Shown here piece by piece: positions 42,560 through 52,466 of a stretch of 64,000 nucleotides of DNA. Below the pieces are notes generated by a model that saw only the letters and a program-made list of their open reading frames with translations, was not told where the DNA came from and made no database searches. Within the stretch, counting starts at the first letter, position 1. Each line of letters starts with the position of its first letter. Made by a program: the position numbers and the translations under genes. Source of the DNA: Dolomedes plantarius (Eukaryota; Arthropoda; Arachnida; Araneae; Dolomedidae); assembly GCA_907164885.2 (NCBI GenBank), contig OU015493.1, positions 53,073,496 to 53,137,495 on the forward strand. The letters are read 5' to 3'.

Positions 42560-43498
42560 TTTCGATGGCTCGCAAACGCGGCTGAAAGCTCGTTACGCAC
42601 GACATATCTCGAGAAAAATGAAGGGCGGCGGATACCTATCGAACGACGATGAGACTCATTCATGTATTCCTGAGCAGCCTTACAAACCCGAGTCGACGCG
42701 ACTGGGGAGAAACGGCGAGGCGAGCGTTTCACATCCGAAACGAAAACGAAACCAGCCTTGGCGCCCCGTTTGGCGGTATCTCGGTCCGGGCAACCCTTGC
42801 GCGGAGGGAGAGTCGCTTAGTTGACCCGCCGTCGAGGGTGGCTGGAGGAAATCAGAAACAGAAGAGACGCGCACAGGTGTGCTGCACCTCATACGTTGCT
42901 GACGACTGATGATCGGAATCCCGCGCAGGTGGCGTTTCGTCGATGACCGCCCTCCCATAAAGTGAGGGGTCGCACAAGAAAATGGCCGAGCGAATCTCCG
43001 CGACAGTGAACGTACTCGGGATGAAACGACCCTTGGTCAGTCGGAATACCTCGAAGCCTTAACACCTGAAAGTCCATCATGGAATCTGGAAGTCGGACGT
43101 TGTGCTACCTCATGCCGTTTCTTAAGTACAGGATGTTCGACAGTGCTTGCTGAGCATTCTGCTCGAGGATCGAATTGACTCTAGTGTATACACAGAGCAG
43201 ATAACAAAAAAGACACTCTCGACAAGCAACGAAGTGCCAGTGTCCTAGGAACATAACCTCTTGAGTACCTGAGAACCACAAGAATACGTTGCAACTCACA
43301 CATATACTCCCCGAGTTTCAGTGAGTTCTGAGAGACCCGTGACGAAGTGCCTACGGTAAGACCACGGAGAACTTGTCAGCAATGCCTCTCTAAGTGCAGC
43401 AGAATTTATTTTGTGAAGTGCCGCCATATCCTAGTAAGAGAACAGCGCCGTTCTCTTCCACAATAAACTTCTGGCGAACCTGTGTCCAACTAATAGTA
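42560..43498 (+). promoter_or_regulatory. GC/CpG-rich 5' region of the ATOH8-like gene
   Basis: The kilobase before the coding exon is markedly GC-rich and CpG-containing (densest at 42660-43080), as for promoters and 5' UTRs of developmental regulators in AT-rich genomes. I see no reliable TATA box or start site, and I cannot say where transcription begins. Frames of 60-90 codons on both strands look like chance products of GC-rich sequence. Confidence 0.5.
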
Positions 43499-43534
43499 AT
43501 GGCCGAGCCAAGGAACAGTTCCAGCCCGCAGTGA
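43499..43534 (+). promoter_or_regulatory. Upstream ORF overlapping the bHLH start codon
   Basis: ATG at 43499 with G at -3 and G at +4 opens an 11-codon frame ending in TGA at 43532-43534. The stop shares its last A with the ATG of the bHLH protein (TGATG). This arrangement is known to allow or limit reinitiation, so it may tune translation. It assumes the mRNA starts upstream of 43499. Confidence 0.55.
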
Positions 43535-44307
43535 TGGCCAGTGGCTCTTCGGGCACCCTCCAGGACACGGACCTGGAGGTGCAGGCCTTCAGTGACGACA
43601 GCGGCGTGGACGTAAAACCCCGTGATCACCGTGCCTCCTGCGAGTCCGGCAGGCGGAACAAACGCAAGTCTTCTGAACCCAGGAGACGGAAGGATGTCCT
43701 CCTCATGAAGAGGTTCCGCTGGGACACGGACGAGGAGGATGAGGTGTTCCTTGAAGGGGAAGAGAGGCCGAGCAGTGGGGACAGTGGATGCTGCCGTCTG
43801 GAGGAAGAGGAGGAGGAGGAGGACCGTCCTCCAATGTTGGAAAAGAAAAAGAGACAGAGACAGTGGAGAAAGCCTCCGGTCGCGGCGCCCAGACAATCTG
43901 TGATACGCAAAAACGAAAGCACCCCGTGCACTCCTGTCCCTAGAGAGCCCCCGGCGTCCTCGTCCTCCGCCCCGAAAGAGGACGAGGACGAGGAGCCGAG
44001 GCGCAGCCGTCCCCGTAACTACAAGAGCATGAGTCGCCAGCGCCGCATCGAGGCAAACGCGCGCGAGAGAACCCGGGTGCACACCATCAGCGCCGCCTTC
44101 GAGAGCCTTCGGAGGGCAGTGCCTGCCTACGCCCACAACCAAAAACTGTCCAAGCTGGCCATCTTGAGGATCGCCTCAGCCTACATTGTGGCGCTCGCCT
44201 GCCTCAGCTCGAACCCTTCCGGCCAGGAGGCAGACCCCATGGCCGACTGTGTGGAACGGTGCACTCGGACCATCCAGGCAGAGGGGAGGTCCAGGAGGAG
44301 GTCCAAG
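43534..44307 (+). CDS. ATOH8: ATOH8/net-type bHLH transcription factor, first coding exon
   Basis: A nuclear DNA-binding regulator of the Atonal superfamily; Drosophila net and vertebrate ATOH8 act in tissue patterning and differentiation. The exon encodes 258 residues from the ATG at 43534; the GTG three bases earlier is not a eukaryotic start. The N-terminal 165 residues are low-complexity: basic KRKSSEPRRRK, an acidic run (LEEEEEEEDRPP) and Ser/Pro-rich parts. The bHLH spans about 171-225: basic region NARERTRVHTIS with the E-box-contacting Glu178, helix 1 AAFESLRRAVPAYA, loop, helix 2 KLSKLAILRIASAYIVAL. After it CVERCTRTIQAEGR matches the conserved ATOH8 tail. AAG|GTTAGT after codon 258 is a phase-0 splice donor; only a few residues should remain in the next exon, which I could not locate. 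The frame downstream of 44307 is intron. Confidence 0.92.
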
Positions 44308-46797
44308 GTTAGTGCCTCTCATCTCTCTATCATATATATATATATACTTACATACATGATTTTTTTAATAATTGATTAGGTGTTTGTAACTATTCCCAGA
44401 TTTGTCCATTTTATTCCCATTGTCAGATTTCGTTTAGAATATGATGCATGCAATTGGCTTTTAATTATAATAATAATAATAATTGTATATGATAAATGAA
44501 AAATGAAAAACAGCCAAAAAATAATTGAGGATAGAGGGCAAAAAGGAAGAACTAATTGTCTCAGCTCGAGCAAATGCATGGAGCACTGAAGACCGATAGG
44601 ATATATCTGTGAATCGTTACGCATTACGCTTAACATTATAGGTGAACATACAGGAAAAAGTTTCATAAACGCATTTGTCACTTTTTCGTAGCCCCTACAT
44701 GAGTAAAAGAAAATGTCCAAATTACTTGTAATATATTTTGAGATACAAAGTGCTTTTGTTTCATGTTCTCAGTAGATACTGAAGACGACACGTGAATGAA
44801 TGAAACTTCTTTCTTGCAAGCCACGTTAACATTATTGAACAGTAATTAAAAAAAAATTGACATTAAATGTTACCACCAGTATAACCAGTTTAGAAATGCA
44901 GTAGTAAAATTAATAATGACTAATTAATAAGCGTTAAACTAGGAGTTGACAGATATATATATCTGTTAAATTTACAAAGAAAGAACATACCTGATGACTG
45001 TATATAAATTAGGTTTCTGTTTCCATACGATATAATCAGCTAATAAGAATCCATTTTGTAATTTTTTTTAATAATGTGTTTTTTTTATAATGTGTGAGGA
45101 ATCCAGTAGAAGTTATTTAATTTATAACAAACCTCTAAATCCCGTTGTCGCCTGTTTGAGGTATTAAGGGCATTAATTTCTTACTGGCTCTCTTTTTTAA
45201 CTTTTCTTCTGGGAAAACAATTTACTTTTTTCCTTTTAATATTCGCTTTGAAAAGTTTTGAATGAACATTCACGAAACGCAGGCTTTGGATTATCTGTAA
45301 AATCTCAGACCGCAAGTTGCGCTCTATCCGACGTCTCGCGTTCCCCCTTTTCCCGTGGTCAGCTAGCAGGTGGGGAAATTACTCTCAGACGAGCGATAAT
45401 CACAATACCGGCAGCTTTTTGATTTTGAATCCGTTGCGATACTCGGGGCCTACGCAGAAATTTTCGGCCTCGGAACGACTCGAAGAAAAACGAAGAGATG
45501 GACAGTTATTTTCATAATGCCACCTGTATCAGAAAGGAAGTGTCAAGCTCAAAATAGAAGGCGCCGCATTACTCGTTGGTGAGGAATTATGGACCGGGCT
45601 CGGTCTGAACTCGCGGAGTAGCAATTGTACGATCCGTGAAAATCCTTAAGAACGTCTCATATTCAAATTCTGTTATTCAAGTCCCGTTTAAAGTACTTTT
45701 TTTGGCGTTCGAGGTCATTTTTAATCGGTAACTTTCCAGTACGTAAAGAGTACCAATTTTTGAATCGGTTACAAGAATTTTAACCTCTTAATGCCAGGCT
45801 TTGGAAAATGCCGATAACTATTTTTCGAATCGCTGTTTTGTTTTTTTAATAATAATATTGTTGTTCAGGATGAGAATGCTTATTAGATTCCTCCCCTCCC
45901 CCCCCAACTCTAAACATAAATTACTATTGTTTTGCTCTAATTACTCACTGACACTGCTTGCTGATGTAAATTCATTAATTTGAACTCAGCATAAACCAAA
46001 AAGACTGCAACTTATGGAAGCAATTCTGAAATTTGGTTATACGAGTAAATTTTAATTATTCATAAATTTGATATTTTAGGAGAAATTGTCATAATGTTGT
46101 GTGTGATTCAAATATTCAAATATTTTTCGTTGTAAAAACTTCACAAATAAAACTTATGTAAAATCTGTACCAAATATGGCCCTCTACAAGTGAAAATAAA
46201 CCGGGAATAGATACAATTAATATTTATTATATATGATCGTCTTGTATACTGGAATACTGAGGTTATTTCTATTCCCAGATATTTTAAATCGTATCGAGAG
46301 CCTTAAAAATGCTACCCACAGGTCGTTAAAAAGTTCACAAGAACTTTCTGTTTGAGACTCGCTTCGCAATCCCGGCAGATCCCCCTCGTGTTGCGTTTTG
46401 TACAAAAACAAAAGCAGGGTGGTGCAAAAGTCCGAGTCTCACCTCCTTTCTCTGGCGCCGGAGAAACGAGAACATCCGTCTCGCGGTGTTGGCGAGGGCC
46501 GCTGTCCACATCCGTAAAATTGAATAACCGACCGACTTCATACGCAAGATGTTTACCTGAGCAGTATTTTCCTGTGTTTAATTTCTGCTTTTCTAATTGT
46601 TTCTACTGTTGTCTTAAGTATTATTGGGCAGATTTATGCTGTGGACAAGCTAAATTTCCCTGAAGTATTTTTGAAAATTAGTTCTTTCTCTGCCTCCACT
46701 TGTTTCCTTCTAAAAAATTAATTTTATTTTTGTACTCACATTTCGTGCTGCGTTTTTTCCCTCATATATTCCATTTGATAAATATAATTCCATTGAT
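44308..46797 (+). other. Putative intron 1 of the ATOH8-like gene (part), with small GC-rich blocks
   Basis: Begins GTTAGTG, then AT-rich with a short TA run at 44330 and ATA repeats at 44470. GC-richer islands at 45290-45510 and 46350-46520 contain CpG but no motif I trust. No second exon could be identified. Confidence 0.5.
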
Positions 46798-48392
46798 AAT
46801 TGACCGAGGAGGTTCTAATAGTTAATACTGTTGATAAACTTAAGACAAAGGGTTCAAAGATCTAGTGGTAAATTGTGTAAAACCTCTTATCACCATTAAA
46901 AATAATTATACGTATATTATAAAATAACTATTAAAAGTTGTTTTTTTTAAATGTTAAATTCAAATCTTAAAGAATGTTTACTCTTCGATATATATTTGCC
47001 GAGTCAATCAATTTGCAAGTTTTTTTTTGTTGTTGTTTCAACTTTTGTCATAGAAATGTTTTCAAAGTAATTTGTCATCAAGATTTACAACAAAATTGTA
47101 ACCATTTTAAGGTAAAAAAAAAAAAAATCTGTTTAGAGTAATTATTGCTTTAGGTAAAATATTTTGAGAATTTTTACTCCGAATCCAAACTCCTGACAGT
47201 TTAATGAAAATAAAACAAAATAAATTCGAAATGATTACGTCGACCGGGGACGGTTAGTCCATACGACTAGTGTCAAACTGAAGACCAGCGCTGCATAGCA
47301 AAACCTGCAGACTCAACCGAGGGTTTATTTTCCCTGTTCGGTCAATTAATAGTATAGACCTGGGCGCCGGACTGACAGTACAGATCTGCCGATCCATTTG
47401 GGCAACCAGGGGCCTATTAAAAGAAAAGAAAATCAAAATTTCACAGAAATACTATGCAAGGAGTTGAAGATATATGTTTTGAAAGGCAGAACACCATGAA
47501 AATTTCCATTCCGGGATAAATAGCTTTAGATTATAGATACACTGCAGGGTACGCGTGAACTGTACAGCATGAAGCGGATGTTTCTGGCAGTGTAATTATC
47601 GCCCCCCCCCCCAAAAAAAAAAAAAAAAAAAACAACGGTTTGATATATTTAACTCCAAAAGTTCCATAATATGTGTTAAGCCAGTTAAAAAAGTGCTATT
47701 ACCTGATATATTATAAGTCCCTGATCACCGAATGACGAAAATAATGACAAAACAGGATTTGAAAAATTCTCAAACCCCCGAACAATTTCAAGTGACGAAA
47801 ATATGCATGGTTGTTAAGCATGCCAATTTTCAACTATTGAAATTTTCTGTCAACCATAATTTTATTTCTATTCCTCCGGCCATTCCATCAAAAGTCAATG
47901 AAAACTTACGGTTATATTTTAGCTTTGAACACAATTTTTTATGTTTATTTTTCCCTGCAAGTTTTTTTTTCAATGAATGAGTCAATTTTCTATTCGTAAT
48001 ACCGTTGTTATTTCTCCACTTCGTAAAAACAATAGGATTCAAACACTTTTGAGGTTCAATCACTAACGCATGCGTTTGTTGGTTTCTTTTTTTTTTTACT
48101 ACCGTTTCCGAATTTAAAATTTTTTTTTCTCCAATCGTTTGACGTAGGGATTGCAGAACAGGGTACCTAAGAACAGGATACCCGGAGAAATAATTGGAAT
48201 CGAAAACCTGGTTCCAGTGATTGTAGAAACAGGGTAAAAACTGGGTATTTGAAAATAGTAACTGTTAGGTTTGAAAGACAACATTTTAATGGGGATAAAC
48301 GGTTTTACACAATTTACCACTAGATCTTTGAACCCTCCGTCTTAAGTTTATCAACAGTATTAACTACTAGATCCTTCTCGGTCAGTTTTAGA
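46798..48392. repeat. 1.6-kb segment bounded by about 105-bp inverted repeats
   Basis: The left arm has GTTAATACTGTTGATAAACT, then TTAAGACAAAGGGTTCAAAG and ATCTAGTGGTAAATTGTG. The right arm (48287-48392) read on minus repeats these with few changes (TTAAGACGGAGGGTTCAAAG). The outer ends start near GACCGAG. The middle holds a C-run/A-run junction (47600-47630) and no transposase. A long-TIR or fold-back element is the simplest reading. Confidence 0.8.
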
Positions 48393-48569
48393 AGTCAATT
48401 CCCCTCCTGCTGTCAAAAGGTATGAGTCATTTGCTTATATTGGTTTATTTGACAGAAAAATTTCAAAAGGAATTTTATTTATTGTAGTTTTATTGATGCG
48501 CAGTAAACTAAAAGTCTTTACATTACAAATATATATAGTTTTTTTTTATTATTATTATTACAGCTGCGC

Positions 48570-49158
48570 TGTACTAACCCTATTGGATTCGCTCACCTCA
48601 ATGTTAACCTATGGAGAATTTTGTGTCCAAGACCCGGCTTGGATTTAAAGATTAAAAAAAAAAATTTTTTTTTAATTGTACTCCTTAATAGAGAAAGGAA
48701 TTTTACACTTTGGGGCATTTTTTTGTTTAAAAAATGTAAATATTTTAAAATTTAAATTATTCAGGGAAAAAAATCTGGTGTAGTGCGTTGTAAACGCTTA
48801 TCAATTCCTTTGGTGGAAGAGCCGGACGATGGCCGAGTGGCGAGGGCGCTGGCATTCGGTACCAATGTCCGACGGTTCGAATCCCACTCCTGGCTTGGAC
48901 GTTTGTAGCCGTTCGGAATCGGCTTTAAGCAGTAGGTACCGGTCTAAGTAGCCCTCGTGTAGCAAAAATTGACCGTAGCGCTCCAAATCAAACCAAACCT
49001 TTGGCGGAAGAAATTAACAAAATGAATCAGGTGCAGAAAAGTTCAAGCGATCTGAAAATGCCATTTTTATTGGATTATGAGCATTTATGTAGCTATAAAT
49101 AGACACATTTTCTCCATAGGATAACACTGAGGTGAGCAAATCCAGTAGGGCTAGTACA
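48570..49158. mobile_element. Long-TIR element, copy 2, split by a SINE
   Basis: TIRs TGTACTAACCCTATTGGATT and the complement of TGTACTAGCCCTACTGGATT. Inverted relative to 40688-41538 and matching it along its length once the hAT and the SINE are set aside. Confidence 0.85.
48821..48997 (+). mobile_element. tRNA-derived SINE, family S1, copy 2, 14-bp TSD
   Basis: Head GATGGCCGAGTGG (A box) and CGGTTCGAATCCCACTCC (B box); body with TCGGCTTTAAGCAGTAGGTA, then CGTGTAGCAAAAATTGACCG. CCTTTGGTGGAAGA (48807-48820) and CCTTTGGCGGAAGA (48998-49011) flank it. The head looks Leu/Ser-tRNA derived. Confidence 0.92.
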
Positions 49159-49167
49159 CCTCTAGAG

Positions 49168-50239
49168 CAGGCCTGCACAACTATATAGAAATGGACTGAG
49201 GACCATATGGCAAAGGAAAGTTGATGCGGGTCTCAAGAAAATAGGATGGATGAGAAAGGCGAAAAGTATTAAATCTAAAAAAATATAAATGGCCGATTAT
49301 TTTAAAAACTTAAGGGGACTCACTACCCTTAAATCTTTAAAACATTCGATTTTTTGAAAAAAATATATGTTAAAGCCTGATCATTTCTGAACAAAATAAA
49401 GCAAACCGCCTGAAACTATTCCTCTTAGTTCCGGAGATATTGATATTCTAAATATTTAATTACTGATCAAGTTAATGGTAAGAAAAATTTTAAACTCACT
49501 TTTTCTCAAAATGCAATTTTCCATCATTCCGCAACTGATATCTCAAAAACTATGAAACATAATTCCCTGAAATTTTCATCACTGCACAATCATGTTATTT
49601 TATTGCGTCTGAACTAGAAATATTGCAATCACTGCACATTTTGTTATTTTTTCAGGGGTAAATTAGTGCAAAAATTTAAGGAAATTTTATGTATATTTTG
49701 AGGAGTTTTAAAAAAATTGAAAAAGTATTTTAATGTTGAATGTTTTATGTTCAATTGTATTTTGAATTAATTATTTTAAGTATAAAACAGGAGTTATACA
49801 TTTAAGTGTAAAATTAATTTCATAATTCTGCGCGCAAGCCAGTATACAATAAAAATGCTTAAAAAACAAGGTATATTTAAAGCCTTTAAAAAAATTATTT
49901 AAAATTATTTTGAGTGTTGAAAATTTGTTTATTAGAACAAATATATCAATTTATCATATACATAAAACTTGAAAAAATTGGGAGTAAATTGAAATAGTTA
50001 CAAAGAGTCAAAAAGTATGAAAATATGCCTATTTATTTCCTCGGCTTAGGTGGTCCCCTCGTGAGTCCCCTTAATAAATATTAATATTTATTGCATATAT
50101 ATCCCTTTCGTAATATTATAAACCTAAAAATAATATTCAGTATTTTTTTAAAATTTATAATATTATGAGTCTATGGAAAAGATTTCTCCGGGCACAAAGT
50201 AAAGTGCTGGCGGGCCGTGTGTGTGTGTGTGCAGGCCTG
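49168..50239. mobile_element. hAT-like element enclosing a piggyBac-like element
   Basis: Ends CAGGCCTGCACAACTATATA and the complement of CAGGCCTGCACACACACACA. Subterminal GCGGGCCGTGTG on the right is typical of some hATs. Possible 8-bp duplication CTCTAGAG/CTTTAGGC has three mismatches. Confidence 0.65.
49314..50070. mobile_element. piggyBac-like MITE, TTAA target
   Basis: TIR GGGGACTCAC at both ends; TTAA at 49310-49313 and 50071-50074. 757 bp, AT-rich, no transposase. TTAA duplication is the piggyBac signature, though TTAA is common in AT-rich DNA. Confidence 0.7.
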
Positions 50240-50244
50240 CTTTA

Positions 50245-50700
50245 GGCGACGAGGGTTACATAAGTGGCCATTGTCATCAAACTCCACTTGTTAGCGGTCT
50301 GGATTCCATGCCCGCTCGTGCCTCTGCTGATCAGATGCTCGCGGACGAGACTTGCGCACGCCAGTTTCCTCCGCCGGCGACACGAACCGCGCCTCGCATT
50401 CGTCGCTTCATATTTTTTTTTTTTTTTTGGCTTCTTCTTTTCCTTTGGCGATCTGACGTGGGTGGGACACCTGTGAAGCGTTGGGTTGTTTCTTTTTTAT
50501 TATTATTTTTTTCTTCTTTTGCACGGCGTCCCTCTTCCACGACGCGCTCGGTTTTTCGGGTGGGAGCGGTGTCGAGCCATCTGGAGCCACCCTCCCACGC
50601 CCGGCGGCAACCGCGACAAGGACCCCAAAGAGAGGCTCCTTTCTACCCCTTGTTCGTTCGTTTTTAAGTTCCAAAGCGAATGCTAGATGGAGGACATTAG
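50245..50700. promoter_or_regulatory. GC-rich island (possible intronic or distal control region)
   Basis: CpG-rich with GCGACACGAACCGCGCC and similar pieces, interrupted by pyrimidine-rich runs at 50410-50430 and 50490-50520. Frames up to 148 codons here mix poly-Phe and Arg/Pro stretches and look non-coding. No site of known identity seen. Confidence 0.3.
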
Positions 50701-50704
50701 TTGC

Positions 50705-51138
50705 CACCAGACCACCCGTTGGATCACCCATGTTCATGGGTAATTTCGAATATTGTATGGAAATGAAAATTGCTTTTCGAGATTTGTTTGATTGAAAGTT
50801 TCAGTCCGTTCTAGGATAGGAATTAATCATTCCTCATGAAACCACCCGTCACCCGTTGCATCACCCATGTTCATACGTAATTTCGAATATTGTACCGAAA
50901 TGAAAGTATCAGGATATTTTGATTAAAAGGCTCAATCCATCCGTTTTATTAATAGTTCTAGAATAAGAATTAATCATTCCTCGTGAAACCACCCGTCACC
51001 CATTGGATCACCTATGTTCACACGTAATTTCGAAAATTGTACCGAATTGAAAGTTTGTTTTAAGATATTTTGATTTAAAGTTTCAACCTGTTCGTTTTAT
51101 TAATAGTTTTAGAATAGGAATTAATTATTTCTCATGAT

Positions 51139-51140
<2 letters not shown>
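50705..51140 (+). repeat. Tandem repeat, three copies of 136-147 bp
   Basis: CACCCATG/CACCTATG boxes at 50726, 50862 and 51009, each followed by ACGTAATTTCGAA or GGGTAATTTCGAA and ending GGAATTAATCATTCCTC or similar. A fourth diverged piece lies at 51325-51415 beyond a T/G run and a SINE-like segment. Confidence 0.9.
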
Positions 51141-51169
<29 letters not shown>

Positions 51170-51189
51170 GGGGGGGGGGGGGGGGGGGA
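51141..51189. repeat. T-run directly followed by G-run
   Basis: About 29 T then about 19 G, the same architecture as 25512-25555. Confidence 0.95.
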
Positions 51190-51204
51190 GGGGTGGCTTG
51201 GGTG

Positions 51205-51310
51205 ACGGGGACATGATGGCTAAAAGAGGCTAGGGTGTTTGTTGTCTTTTTCAGACAAATTCTTCGGGTTCGAATTCTGTAAGGGGCATGGAAGTTAGCA
51301 GCCCGTTCCG
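51205..51310 (+). mobile_element. tRNA-like SINE fragment
   Basis: GATGGCTAAAAGAGGCTAGG (A-box region) and CGGGTTCGAATTCTG (B box) with SINE-like spacing; the body is short. Related to family S1 by its head. Confidence 0.55.
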
Positions 51311-51416
51311 AGTTCCTGAAATGAAAGTTTATTTTTTAGATAATTTGATTAAATGTCCCAATCCTTTCGTTTGAATGATAATTCAAGACTACTAATTCAT
51401 TATTTCTCGTGACTTT

Positions 51417-51580
51417 TTTGGCCGGACGTTGAGCGAAGAGCTAGTCTTCGAAATAATTCTTATTTTGCGAGTTCGAATCCCACGTTGGTATGGATGATTA
51501 TACCCGTTTGATATCGGCTTTAAACTGTAGGTACCGGTCATTTCAGCCGTCATGTTCAGAATGATGATCGCAGCGTTTTG
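51417..51580 (+). mobile_element. tRNA-derived SINE, family S1, copy 3
   Basis: GAGTTCGAATCCCAC B box, then ATCGGCTTTAAACTGTAGGT and the degraded family tail (CAGCCGTCATGTTCAG). Diverged from copies 1 and 2. Confidence 0.75.
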
Positions 51581-52405
51581 AATGATTTTTCTTCAATGTC
51601 TTAATATTAAGCAGCAACTTGTCTGTAAACGAATGCTGTCGAGCATTGTTGGTGGATTTGCTAATCTTATAAAAATATTCGATCAGCCTTAGTTCTTTTC
51701 CATCGCTTTTAGACTCAGCAGGAAAAATACATATATAGCTCCATTTTCTTACCAGCAAAATAATAAGTTAATTGATTAGGACTCCAGTCCTCGGAATCAA
51801 GCGCTTTAATCAATCGTCCAATATATGTAGTTTTTAAAATTTGCAGCAATCATTTTAAAGACGGTAATTCAGTACTCTAATTTCACAAAACCAATTACTG
51901 TAGTTAGTTTTTCACGTATCGTTAATGAAAATGAAAACATATTAGCATATTAAATGATATTGAATTTTGTGCATTCTTTTTTATTCGTCTTTGAAAATAG
52001 GACCCTTAAATGAAATGCGCATAGTTTTTATAAACTCTTTATACTTTGATTTTTCAAAAAAAAAATTTATTTTCCAGCTAAATAGACAACAATAATTTAA
52101 AGCCCATTCAATATTAATTATTTAATAAGCGACGTGTTTTTTTTATTTAAACGCTCATGTTCAAATGCATTTAAAAAAATACAAAAATATGTTTTTATCG
52201 GATAGAAAAATACTGAGAGGAAAATTTGCTCTAGCTGAACGCCAGGATTGAAAAATCTGCTAGGTTAATTAATGCGTTGCGCTAAACAAGATGCCATTGC
52301 TTGTCGTTTTTTGGTATATCGAGTTACTGAGAGACCAACTTATAGTTTTAAAGTTTTAGAAACGGACGCTGGCCAACAAATGTATGTATATTTGGAACAT
52401 ATTGT
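51581..52405. other. AT-rich intergenic or intronic DNA
   Basis: Nothing recognised. Confidence 0.5.
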
Positions 52406-52466
52406 TATACACTATCTACCAATAACTATTTGAACGCCTGTGATAGAAAAGAAAAACAAAATTTAT

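Noticed and set aside
43390..44142. A 250-codon minus-strand frame
   Set aside because: Antisense shadow of the GC-rich bHLH exon; no domain, low-complexity Leu/Phe/Arg stretches from the reverse of acidic and basic runs.
50221..50737. Overlapping frames up to 148 codons in the GC-rich block
   Set aside because: Several frames on both strands are open at once, a hallmark of GC composition; poly-Phe/Lys stretches come from T runs.
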